A DNA stretch of 64,000 nucleotides, from contig NZ_CP037452.1 in the NCBI RefSeq assembly GCF_007754425.1, positions 4,749,164 through 4,813,163 of the forward strand, in the 5' to 3' direction. The position numbers were made by a program, and so were the translations under genes. The notes below the pieces were generated by a model, which saw only the letters and a program-made list of their open reading frames with translations, was not told the DNA's origin and ran no database searches. This DNA comes from Gimesia fumaroli (GTDB taxonomy: Bacteria > Planctomycetota > Planctomycetia > Planctomycetales > Planctomycetaceae). This document shows, in pieces, positions 45,606-53,935 of the stretch (position 1 is its first letter; every line of letters begins with the position of its first letter).

Positions 45606-47009
45606 ATGAACGAATTGGAAATGAACCGACGGCAGGCCCTCATTGCGAGCGGCCTGGGTACTCTCAGTCTCGGCATGCCTGGTGTGGTGATGGGCAGCGA
45701 CAAGGTGGACGCTTCGGGGAAGGCGGTTCGGGCCGAGAAGTCGTGTATCTTCATTCTGCTGTGTGGCGGGCCGAGTCACCTGGATACCTGGGATATGAAA
45801 CCGGAGGCACCGCTGGACTATCGTGGGCCTTACATGCCGATCGCCACCAAGGTGCCGGGTATGCGGATCAATGAGATGCATACCGAGTTGGCCAAGCTGA
45901 CCGACGAGTTCACGCTCATCAATTCGATGTCGCATCCGGGCGCGATCAGCAATCACTTCGATGCGATGCACAATCTGCTCAGCGGCCAGTCAAACAAACG
46001 GGTACAGCAGGGTATGGCGAACGAGCAACCTTACCTCGGTTCCTTCGTCGCCAAAATGAGACCGAGTAAACGTAACTTCGTCTCGAATGCCTGGCTGATT
46101 AAATGCGTGGGACCGCCTGTGTTTTGTGCGCCCAATATTGGAATTGGCGGCTACCTGGGATCGGCATTTGCCCCCGTATTTGTCGGCTCGGCCAACAATC
46201 ACCCCGCGATGAAAAACTTTAAGCCGCCCGAAATTTATGCCCCCTACGACGAACAGCGACTCGAACAACGCAAATCGGTACTACGTCACCTGGAATCCAA
46301 ACGTCTGGACAAAGACCAGACAGTCAAAGACTGGTCTGACCTGCGCGAAAAGACCTATGAAGCGTTGACGCGCGCCGAAGGGCGCAGAGCGTTTAACATG
46401 GAGGAAGAGCCGGTCAAAGTCCGCGAAAAATATGGCATGCACCCCTTGGGGCAGAATCTGCTTTTAGCAAGGCGGATGGTGGAATCGGGCGTCCGGTTTG
46501 TGACGGTCAACGGTTGGACGGGACAGGCAGAGTACGATAAGAAAGGCCCTCCGAGCAGCAGTTGGGACATGCACGGCGGCAACATGGGGATGGGTAATGC
46601 CTTCGGTAACGGCTCTTACGGCATGGGATTCTGCCTGCCTCGTCTGGATCAGGCACTGGCCGCCCTGCTCTCCGACCTGAAGGATCGCGGCATGCTGGAC
46701 AATACTCTGGTTGTGGTCACCGGCGAATTCGGCCGCACCCCCAACGTACTCAAGCAGGACCCGCCGGGTCGTCAGCACTGGCCGCGCTGTTTCTCATCCA
46801 TTCTGGCGGGAGCCGGCATTAAAGGGGGGAACGTGTACGGTAAATCCAACAAGTACGGTCAATATCCCACGCACAACCCCGTCCGCCCCGAGGAACTGGC
46901 AGCGACAATCTACCACGCGCTGGATATCCCGATTAGTAATCCACAAGACCCCACGGGCCTCTTACGCACCTTAACCACGGGCAAGCCAATCATGGAGTTG
47001 TTTGGGTAA
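45606..47009 (+). CDS. DUF1501 family protein (third copy)
   Basis: A 467-residue exported DUF1501 protein. The start MNELEMNRRQALIASGLGTLSLGMPGVVMG is Tat-like (NRRQALI). Conserved blocks are SCIFILLCGGPSHLDTWDMKP, LLARRMVESGVRFVTVNGW, and DNTLVVVTGEFGRTPNVLKQDPPGRQHWPRCFS. The wording differs from the copies at 15.5 and 22.5 kb, so it is a separate paralogue. ATG 45606 is used; ATG 45621 is possible. It has no DUF1549/DUF1553 partner nearby. Confidence 0.88.
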   Translation: MNELEMNRRQALIASGLGTLSLGMPGVVMGSDKVDASGKAVRAEKSCIFILLCGGPSHLDTWDMKPEAPLDYRGPYMPIATKVPGMRINEMHTELAKLTDEFTLINSMSHPGAISNHFDAMHNLLSGQSNKRVQQGMANEQPYLGSFVAKMRPSKRNFVSNAWLIKCVGPPVFCAPNIGIGGYLGSAFAPVFVGSANNHPAMKNFKPPEIYAPYDEQRLEQRKSVLRHLESKRLDKDQTVKDWSDLREKTYEALTRAEGRRAFNMEEEPVKVREKYGMHPLGQNLLLARRMVESGVRFVTVNGWTGQAEYDKKGPPSSSWDMHGGNMGMGNAFGNGSYGMGFCLPRLDQALAALLSDLKDRGMLDNTLVVVTGEFGRTPNVLKQDPPGRQHWPRCFSSILAGAGIKGGNVYGKSNKYGQYPTHNPVRPEELAATIYHALDIPISNPQDPTGLLRTLTTGKPIMELFG

Positions 47010-47047
47010 CCGGCTTGGAATGAGTAGAGTTCAGAGTCCCCAGGCAC

Positions 47048-47446
47048 TTACTCCGAAACCAGATTCAACAGGTCACCAATCGATTTGTGCTTTTCAATGG
47101 CATGCCGTAACGGTTGATCCGTCAGGACTTCGTAGTGATTCCGACGGCCTATTTTCTCTCGTTTAACGAATCCTTCTTCTTCCAGATCCTGGATGATCCG
47201 CTGGACGGCGCGCTCTGTTATGCCGACTTTTAAAGCGACTTCCCGCAACACAATCGAGGGTTCGCGATGCAACACGATCAGAACGTGTGCATGATTGGTC
47301 AGGAAGGTCCAACGGTTTCCGGAATCCGTCGCAGGACTCACTGCTGTTCCTGATTTCGCGTCGCGCATCGCGTCTTTCCCTTGCTGTTTTCCGTCTCTGA
47401 CTCTGCCGGAACCACTCCCGCGTTTATTTTTTGACGATTTTTTCAT
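47048..47446 (-). CDS. Winged-helix transcriptional regulator, divergent from the dab operon
   Basis: A 132-residue regulator. After a basic, disordered N-terminus ([21 protein letters not shown]) the winged helix-turn-helix is [57 protein letters not shown], in the style of MarR/ArsR-type domains. ATG 47446 has GGGTGAT upstream; codons further upstream to 47590 run through its promoter region. A perfect inverted repeat (47468-47489) lies just upstream and could be its own operator. Divergent from dabB, so it is the likely regulator of that operon (inference). Confidence 0.75.
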   Translation of the reverse strand: MKKSSKNKRGSGSGRVRDGKQQGKDAMRDAKSGTAVSPATDSGNRWTFLTNHAHVLIVLHREPSIVLREVALKVGITERAVQRIIQDLEEEGFVKREKIGRRNHYEVLTDQPLRHAIEKHKSIGDLLNLVSE

Positions 47447-47467
47447 CGCAATATCACCCACTCCGAA

Positions 47468-47489
47468 AAGTAAGGAACGTGCCTTACTT
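47468..47489. promoter_or_regulatory. Operator-like inverted repeat upstream of the regulator gene
   Basis: Half-sites AAGTAAGG (47468-47475) and CCTTACTT (47482-47489), exact complements with a 6-base spacer, 21 bp before the regulator start codon. Position suits autoregulation. Confidence 0.6.
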
Positions 47490-47667
47490 CCTACTATCAC
47501 TGATTTTAGAGCATAAGAGCATATTAGCCCTTTATAGTGTATCCGATCCTGAGATGAAATCAAATTCACGAAAATAATTACGCCTCTCAAACGCTACGAT
47601 TCAGGTGCATTCCGCGTACATTCCTGGAAGCTGCCTCAAGAATTTCAAAATAAATGACGAAAAACTA

Positions 47668-47715
47668 TTGACGACATTTATTTCGCGTATCATTATACGC
47701 GAATATGAATACGCG
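47668..47715 (+). promoter_or_regulatory. dab operon promoter overlapped by a perfect operator palindrome
   Basis: TTGACG (47668-47673) and CATTAT (47691-47696) at 17-bp spacing form a promoter. Across the -10 lies a perfect 9-bp inverted repeat, TTCGCGTAT / ATACGCGAA with a CATT centre (47682-47703), and a third half-site AATACGCG follows at 47708-47715. A bound regulator would block the polymerase. The dabB 5' fragment starts about 45 bp downstream. Confidence 0.7.
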
Positions 47716-47759
47716 CTTTGTTTTTCACGACTTTTTTTTAATGAACTGAGGAGCATGTA

Positions 47760-47894
47760 ATGTCTGGTGCAATTGGTTTGATCTTGATCCTTCCTGCTTG
47801 CCTTCTGCTGATATATGGGCTCATTCCTAGAAAAGCGGCGAACACGCGGGTCAATCAACTTTGTCAAATGACAACCTTAGAAGTGGTTTCATAA
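47760..47894 (+). pseudogene. dabB: DabB (NuoL-like) 5' fragment, cut by an IS5-type element
   Basis: ATG 47760, preceded by GAGGAG, opens MSGAIGLILILPACLLLIYG, then LIPRKAANTRVNQLCQMTTL: the first transmembrane helix expected at the start of a NuoL-type protein. Codon 40 (TTA, 47877-47879) is genuine; the insertion begins after it and the frame then runs five codons into the element to a stop at 47894. The other part of the gene resumes at 48807. Together the two give one 527-codon frame if the element and one copy of TA are removed. Confidence 0.85.
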
Positions 47895-48806
47895 CTTATT
47901 AAGTAAGGTGAACACGCACGCGAGTTGTGCGAATCCTAAAAACAAATGACTGTATCTTTCATACCGTACTACCAGGCGACGAAAGTTGAACAACCAACTG
48001 ATGGTGCGTTCGACTTTCCAACGGCGTTGATATCGCCGCAATGCACGCCCATCCTGCGTCGCTGGTTTTACACGGTTCTTGCGATGCGGACAGATCAGCT
48101 CTATCTTCCGTTCCGCCAATTGTGTGCGCAGGGGATCGCTGTCGGCCGCACGATCATAAATCAGGCGATCAGGGTCGCGTGGCAAAATGCGCTGGTCCAG
48201 CAGGGACTCAATCAACTTCACCTCTGCCGGCGAGGCACTGGTACGATCCAGAGCGAGAGGGAGTCCGTTCCCGTCGACCAGCAGCATAAGCTTGGTTCCC
48301 TTTCCCCGTTTTGTCTTGCCGACATCGGCGCCCCTTTTTTTGCAGGGCAAAATGTGCCATCCCCGAACGCTTCCGACCAGACTACCAGCTTCCGGCGATC
48401 GAGGTGTTCGAGTAATCGCTGCCACGCTTCCAGGAACACACCGTCTTCGGTCCATTCCTTGAAACGACGCCAGCAGGTGCTGGGCGATGGTAAAAATGTT
48501 GGTAAATCTTTCCATCGGGCACCAGTCCTTAATACCCAAAGGATTCCTTCGAGGCACTCGCGGGCAGCCACTCTGGGCCGCCCTCCGGCTGCGTTTGCCG
48601 GTGGTTCTGGAAACAGATCTTTGATCAGAAGCCATTGCTCGTCCGAGAGTTGTGGTTTTGGTTCCGTCCTGGACCCGGTTATGTTGCGACCTGTGGCAGG
48701 TCGGGACACGCGGGTCATGGTCATAATGAGACCTCCTTTCTGGGGAGGTACTCTTACAAATACTATACCAAACTGTTCACGTAATTTTGGGTTTTGAAAC
48801 TACCTC
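47880..48806 (-). mobile_element. IS5-type insertion sequence (IS427-like), inserted in dabB
   Basis: 927 bp. The ends are imperfect 16-bp inverted repeats, GAAGTGGTTTCATAAC on the left against GAGGTAGTTTCAAAAC (right, complement), 13 of 16 matching. The dinucleotide TA occurs on both sides (47878-47879 and 48807-48808), fitting the 2-bp duplication of the IS427 group. The transposase is read on the minus strand, opposite to dabB. Confidence 0.88.
47889..48724 (-). CDS. IS5-family transposase produced by programmed -1 frameshift
   Basis: Two overlapping minus-strand frames: the first (48724 to 48218) begins MTMTRVSRPATGRN after GGAGG and carries the DUF4096-like N-terminal domain; the second (ending 47889) carries the DDE catalytic domain. 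An A7 slippery tract (48335-48341 on the plus strand as T7) in GCAAAAAAAGG lies in the overlap, where a -1 shift joins FCPAKK to RGADVGKTKRGKGTKL. Acidic residues: FGDGTFCP (first D), LIYDRAADSD (second), KVERTISWLFNFRRL (E). Length of the fused product is about 277 residues. Appears intact and active. Confidence 0.88.
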
Positions 48807-50272
48807 TAGTCACAGGCTTTCAATGCCTGCTCGCGACTCTCTTTGTTCTGCTCTACTCCTCACAGGTATTTTTTGACGCTCGTCTGGTTAATCTACCCGA
48901 AACCGTCAAACTCGCCAATCTCAACCTCGTGATGTTTGACGGTGCCTCTTGCTTGATGTACTCACTGGTCAGCTTTGTTGGCTGGATCATCAGCCGTTTT
49001 TCGATCCGATACCTGGATGGTGAACCCGAACAAGGCAACTATTTCCGCTGGACCGGTTTTACGGTGGGAGCAGTCTCCCTGATGGTGATTTCGGGAAATT
49101 TGCTGCTGTTCATCCTTGCCTGGGCGATCTCCAGTTTAGGGCTTCATCAACTGCTTCTATTTTACAGAAATCGACCCGCGGCTCAACGGGCTGCATGGAC
49201 GAAATTCACTGTGAGTCGGATTGGTGATATTGCCTTGATCGGTGCTACGATCCTGATTTACCAGGAATTTCAGACTCTCAATTTTTCCGAGATCTTCGCA
49301 GCCATCAAGTACCAGTCCGGATTCGATTCTCCCCGGATCATGTGGGCGGTCTCGCTACTGGTACTCGGCGCCATCTCCAAATCCGCTCAATTCCCCTTCC
49401 ATACCTGGTTGCCACAAACACTGGATACACCAACTCCCGTCTCGGCTTTGATGCATGCGGGAATCGTGAATGCGGGAGGCTTTCTCATGATCCGTACCAG
49501 CCCCCTGCTTTTCTTAAATCCCACCGCCATGGCTGGTCTGGCTGTGGTGGGAACAGTCACAACCTGTTTTGCCGCCACCGTGATGCTGACGCAAACCAGC
49601 ATCAAGAAGAATCTGGCCTATTCCACCATTGCACAGATGGGCTTCATGATGCTGCAATGTGGCCTGGGTGCTTTTTCCGCTGCCATGCTGCATATTCTGG
49701 CTCATTCGCTCTACAAAGCGCATGCGTTTCTGAATAGTGGTAGCGTGCTCGATCAAACCAAGGCGTCAGGTTGGAATCAGGCAAACCAACACCAGGAGAA
49801 GGTCTCCTCAAGCAAACTCTTGATAACCGGTGCCTGTATTGTCCTGGTTTACTGCGCGAGCCTGGCGCTCTTCGGTATCAACCCGCTCACAAAACCAGGT
49901 GGCATTCTACTTGGGTTTATTTTATGCCTCGCCCTGCTGGGTTGGATGAGACAGGCTTTACAATCGAACAATCGTTCCCTGCTGCTTCGAACCGCTGGCA
50001 TCTCCCTGGTACTCTGCCTGGCCTACAGTCTCAGTTTCGTCGCGATCGACAAAATTGTGGGACTGAACCAGAGCACTTCTAATACTTCTGATCTAGCCTG
50101 GGCCGCGGCTACCCTGATTGTGCTTGGATTCATCAGCCTGGCTCTGCTACATCGAAAGGTCTCACAACCTCATCAACCCGCATGGATCAACAGACTCTAT
50201 ATCCATGCCCTCAACGGGTTCTATCTTGAGGCGTTGCTCAGGCAACGTTTCGGAAATCTGAACCGTGAATAA
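48794..50272 (+). pseudogene. dabB: DabB (NuoL-like) 3' fragment, may be expressed without helix 1
   Basis: Membrane partner of DabA in the DAC inorganic-carbon (DIC) transporter; DabB resembles the proton-pumping NuoL/MrpA subunit. The real dabB sequence resumes at 48807 with LVTGFQCLLATLFVLL and runs through about 13 hydrophobic segments with NuoL core motifs, KSAQFPFHTWLPQTLDTPTPVSALMHAG and TSIKKNLAYSTIAQMGFM. A TTG at 48794 inside the IS right end could start a 492-residue protein that lacks the first helix. Whether that is made or functional is unknown. Stop at 50272 overlaps the GTG of dabA's frame. Confidence 0.85.
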
Positions 50273-50333
50273 ACTAGTTCCATCTCTCATTGTTTCTTGC
50301 CTTAAAAACAAATTTATTAGAAAGAGTGACACA

Positions 50334-52934
50334 ATGTCAGAAATGAAATCCGAATCATCCTACTTTCCTTTACCCAATCTCATCAACAGGACTTCCTCCA
50401 GACAACGATATCTGATCGAACAGATTTCCGAAGCTCTCAAGGTCGTTTCTCAGGTAGTTTCCCCTGTTTCGCCTTTGAAAGATTATGTGGCAATCAATCC
50501 CTATCACGGGATTTCCGAACGGTCTTTCTTAAACGCACGAAATTATTTACGAATCTTTTCAGACTGCGAAACCCTGATGCCCCTGAAATACTATGCTGAA
50601 GAATTCCGTTCGGGACACTTTGGGATTGAACAGATCCAGACTGCTGTCGAAGAATTAGAGAGCACCAAGATTCGCACGCATCAAATTCCCTCTGCAGAAA
50701 AAATCGTTGAACTGTTACAAAGCCTGGACGAACAAGACCATTCTCCTGACGAGTTGAAACAGAAATACGACAGGCCCGTTCGCACTCTGTCTGAGATGCT
50801 GGATCAAAACTCTCAGAGAAACTGGACGGAAATGATCCGTGATGAGATCTCTAAGTATTGTGCAATGCATTATGACCAGGGCGAGGCAGTCTGGGGCAGC
50901 CCCTGGAAAGAGCTGACCTTGTACCAGTCCTGGCGTTCAGCGGCTGTCTATGATCGAAATCTGGAATTCCAGGGACTCACCGGCTTGTGCAGATATATCT
51001 CCCAGCTTCCGCATACACCTGAAGCCGCGATGATCAGTTCATTGAAAAGTTTGAACGTTCCACCAGCGCTGTGGGAAACCTACTTACTGTGTCAGGCCTT
51101 TTCAATTCCCGGCTGGAGCGCCTGGGTCAAAAATCAGTCTGAAGAATCGGGAATCGAAGATCCATTGTGTAATGACCTGGCGGGTCTATTGGCGATGCGT
51201 CTCGCATACGATGCCGCACTCTCAAAGGCGCGGGCATTCGAAGTGAACTGGGGTAACTATGCCAAAAACCGTCCCGTTTCATTTAAACTCCCCTCCGATA
51301 CACAAGACAACGAACTTTTACGATATACTCTGTTACGCGCTTCGGAAATCGCGTTCCGAGATCAGCTGCTGCAAGGACTCGCGGCTCAGACTGAGACTGC
51401 GATCAGAGACTCTGAATCCCCAACGCATCCCGTATCCGTCGAAACAGAGCGAAAATCAGCACAGATGGTTTTCTGCATCGATGTACGATCAGAGCGAATT
51501 CGACGGCAACTGGAATCGGTCTCTTCCCACATTGAAACATTCGGTTTTGCGGGATTCTTTGGCCTGCCGATCGAATTCGTGCGACTGGGGGACCAATCAG
51601 GAGACCACCAGGTCCCCGTCTTACTGAAACCGCAAATGAAAATCTACGAAGATCTCCATGCTGCAGAGCCTGATTTGAAGTCTCAACTTGTCAAGCAACG
51701 CAGCCTTTCCAGCTCAATGCGAAAACTCTGGAAAAACCTGCGGACTTCAGCCGTGGGCTGCTTCCCGTTTGTGGAAACGACCGGTTTACTCTATGGACTG
51801 AAACTCTGGCAGCGGTCCGTTGGTTCCACACCACAGCCTTCCAGCGCCGATCCTCAGGCAGCATTCAGTAAGAGTGATGATGCGCTTGAACCCAGCTTGA
51901 ATGATTTGAATCAACAGGGAATCACATTATCAGAGCTGACTGATTTAACTGAATCGATGTTAAAAAATCTGGGTTTGACGAAACACTTTGCTCGATTGGT
52001 GGTCTTCTGCGGTCATGGCAGCCAAACAGAAAACAATCCTCTCAAAGCCGGACTGGACTGCGGCGCCTGTGGGGGGCACTCTGGCGAACCGAATGCGCGA
52101 ATCGCAGCGAAAATCCTGAATCAGGCTGCGGTACGGCGTGCTCTTGAACACCGGGGAATCACAATCCCCTCTGACACCTGCTTTATCGCAGGCTTACACA
52201 ACACTACGACAGACAGCATCGATTATTTCGAATGCGATCAAGTTCCAGAGACACACCACCAGGACTTGAAAACGCTCATCGAAATATCTCAGCTTGCTTC
52301 TGAGAATTCCCGAGTCGAGCGAATGCCCGAGATAAATGCGCCCACAATGACCGATCTGATGCGACGCGCCGCTGACTGGTCTGAAGTACGTCCCGAGTGG
52401 GGACTGGCAGGCAACGCCGCTTTTGTGATCGCCCCCCGAGAGTATACACGGGAGATCAACCTGGATGCGCGAACGTTCCTGCACAGCTATGATCACAAAA
52501 ATGATCCGGAGGGGATCGTTCTGGAGAATATCATGACGGCTCCGATGATCGTTGCCCACTGGATCAATATGCAATATTACGCATCTACCGTCGACAATCC
52601 TCATTTCGGCAGCGGAAACAAGACGTTGCATAATGTTGTCGGAGGTTTCGGAATCCTATCCGGGAATGGCGGGGACCTGATGACGGGCCTCCCCTGGCAG
52701 TCGCTGAATACAGGTGCGAACTTTCAACACAAACCACTGCGTTTACAAGTCCTGATCGCCGCGCCGCGAAATGTCATCGACAAGATTATTGCGAAACATC
52801 AAGACATCTCGAATCTATTCACCGGCGGCTGGTTGCACCTGATTTCGCTGGATGAACAACAACAGTTTCAGTACTCCACTGATGGGAACTGGAACAAGAT
52901 TGAACTGACACAACCATGTGACAGTCGCCTGTAA
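50334..52934 (+). CDS. dabA: DabA (DUF2309/UPF0753), DIC transporter subunit
   Basis: Cytoplasmic-facing zinc protein of the DAB inorganic-carbon accumulation complex, thought to convert CO2 to bicarbonate unidirectionally, with energy from DabB. About 866 residues from ATG 50334. The proposed zinc/active-site set known in Halothiobacillus DabA is present: Cys and Asp in MVFCIDVRSERIRRQLE, and His and Cys 15 apart in FCGHGSQTENNPLKAGLDCGACGG. The GTG at 50265, overlapping the dabB stop, would add 23 residues (a coupled start); the ATG form is preferred but not certain. Intact, despite the broken dabB before it. Confidence 0.88.
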   Translation: MSEMKSESSYFPLPNLINRTSSRQRYLIEQISEALKVVSQVVSPVSPLKDYVAINPYHGISERSFLNARNYLRIFSDCETLMPLKYYAEEFRSGHFGIEQIQTAVEELESTKIRTHQIPSAEKIVELLQSLDEQDHSPDELKQKYDRPVRTLSEMLDQNSQRNWTEMIRDEISKYCAMHYDQGEAVWGSPWKELTLYQSWRSAAVYDRNLEFQGLTGLCRYISQLPHTPEAAMISSLKSLNVPPALWETYLLCQAFSIPGWSAWVKNQSEESGIEDPLCNDLAGLLAMRLAYDAALSKARAFEVNWGNYAKNRPVSFKLPSDTQDNELLRYTLLRASEIAFRDQLLQGLAAQTETAIRDSESPTHPVSVETERKSAQMVFCIDVRSERIRRQLESVSSHIETFGFAGFFGLPIEFVRLGDQSGDHQVPVLLKPQMKIYEDLHAAEPDLKSQLVKQRSLSSSMRKLWKNLRTSAVGCFPFVETTGLLYGLKLWQRSVGSTPQPSSADPQAAFSKSDDALEPSLNDLNQQGITLSELTDLTESMLKNLGLTKHFARLVVFCGHGSQTENNPLKAGLDCGACGGHSGEPNARIAAKILNQAAVRRALEHRGITIPSDTCFIAGLHNTTTDSIDYFECDQVPETHHQDLKTLIEISQLASENSRVERMPEINAPTMTDLMRRAADWSEVRPEWGLAGNAAFVIAPREYTREINLDARTFLHSYDHKNDPEGIVLENIMTAPMIVAHWINMQYYASTVDNPHFGSGNKTLHNVVGGFGILSGNGGDLMTGLPWQSLNTGANFQHKPLRLQVLIAAPRNVIDKIIAKHQDISNLFTGGWLHLISLDEQQQFQYSTDGNWNKIELTQPCDSRL

Positions 52935-52976
52935 CAAACTAATTGTTTACTGAAATTCAAAACCAGGAGAAACACA

Positions 52977-53300
52977 ATGAAGATTACAATTATCGATCAA
53001 AGTCAATTATTAGGCCAACAGTTGATCCAACTCTGTAAGCGCTATTTGCATGATGTTCTAGCGCCCCATTTCCAGCCCATGATGCTTTCCATGGAACTGA
53101 ATGTCAAAGCCCTGAAAGACCCCCAGGGAGAGTTAAAAAAAGTATATCGAGTTCAGATCGATCATGGCGATGGTCAAATTGTCTTTCACCAGAAAGGGGA
53201 GAACATTGACATGTGCCTCGCCAAGATTGCCGAGACCGCTCAACGAGAGATCTCCCGAGAGAGAGCACGTTCTATTGCACGAGTGAAGTGCTTATACTAA
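52977..53300 (+). CDS. HPF/RaiA-like ribosome-associated protein, copy 1
   Basis: A 107-residue protein with a predicted S30AE (HPF/RaiA) fold: MKITIIDQSQLLGQQLIQLCKRYLHDVL (helix 1 region), MMLSMELNVKALKDPQGE (beta strand and loop), KKVYRVQIDHGDGQIVFHQKGENIDMCLAKIAETAQREISRERAR (beta strands and helix 2). HPF proteins dimerise or silence ribosomes in stationary phase; this one has a changed core and may have another partner. AGGAGA precedes the ATG, 42 bp after dabA, so it is in the dab operon. It is paralogous to the next gene. Confidence 0.7.
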   Translation: MKITIIDQSQLLGQQLIQLCKRYLHDVLAPHFQPMMLSMELNVKALKDPQGELKKVYRVQIDHGDGQIVFHQKGENIDMCLAKIAETAQREISRERARSIARVKCLY

Positions 53301-53454
53301 CTCACAAAGGATCTTAAACACCAAGATCTTCGAATAAATTTATTGATCCGTATAACAGTAACGAAGCCAATGAGTCTAAAGGTCCAGTCTGACAATTTAA
53401 ATATTCTGATCGTTAAATCGTCATTTCTGATTATCACCCAAAAGGAGGAGTCTG

Positions 53455-53793
53455 ATGACAATCACTTTTACTGATCGAAATCAGTTATTAACTCATCAAT
53501 TAAAACAACTTTGCCAGAGACGCCTTGACTATGCACTGTCAAGATTTCAGTCGATGATCACATCCATCGAGTTCAGCGTCAGCGACTTGAATGGCCCTCG
53601 AGGAGGCATCGACAAAGCATGTCGCGTCAGAATTATTCACAGAAACGGTCATCTTATCGTCAATCAGAAACACGAAGACCTGTCTGTGTGCATCTCCAAA
53701 ATTGCAGAAAAAGCCGCTCGCACCCTTTCCCGCTACAGGTCGCGTTCGCAGAAATTCAACCGCACGCGGCATACCGATTTGATAGAAACATAA
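53455..53793 (+). CDS. HPF/RaiA-like ribosome-associated protein, copy 2
   Basis: A 112-residue paralogue of the preceding gene: MTITFTDRNQLLTHQLKQLCQRRLDYALSRFQSMITSIEFSVSDLNGPRGG, then RIIHRNGHLIVNQKHEDLSVCISKIAEKAARTLSRYRSR. The shared layout (start, basic helix, KIAE..A) implies tandem duplication. A strong AAGGAGG ribosome binding site precedes the ATG. The C-terminus is basic. It is the last gene of the operon before a large hairpin. Confidence 0.7.
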   Translation: MTITFTDRNQLLTHQLKQLCQRRLDYALSRFQSMITSIEFSVSDLNGPRGGIDKACRVRIIHRNGHLIVNQKHEDLSVCISKIAEKAARTLSRYRSRSQKFNRTRHTDLIET

Positions 53794-53843
53794 GAAACCA
53801 GGGGCAGGTTATTCGTACTCAGAAATCCTGCCCCGCCTGTTTC
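53794..53843 (+). terminator. Hairpin downstream of the dab operon
   Basis: GGGGCAGG (53801-53808) pairs with CCTGCCCC (53827-53834) around an 18-base loop, and outer GAAAC/GTTTC arms extend it. No clear T-run follows, so it may be a terminator or an mRNA-end hairpin. Confidence 0.45.
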
Positions 53844-53935
53844 TCCTGATTAATCACATACTTCTTTACTGTTGCCGAAATTAAATATTTGTCCCCGTTT
53901 CTGATCTGCTTTGAATATCTATGAAACAAAACAAA

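Larger units (their letters stand above)
47447..47759. other. Divergent control region of the regulator and dab operon
   Basis: About 310 bp holding two separate palindromes: AAGTAAGG/CCTTACTT next to the regulator gene and the TTCGCGTAT/ATACGCGAA operator over the dab promoter. No gene is seen between them. Confidence 0.6.
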
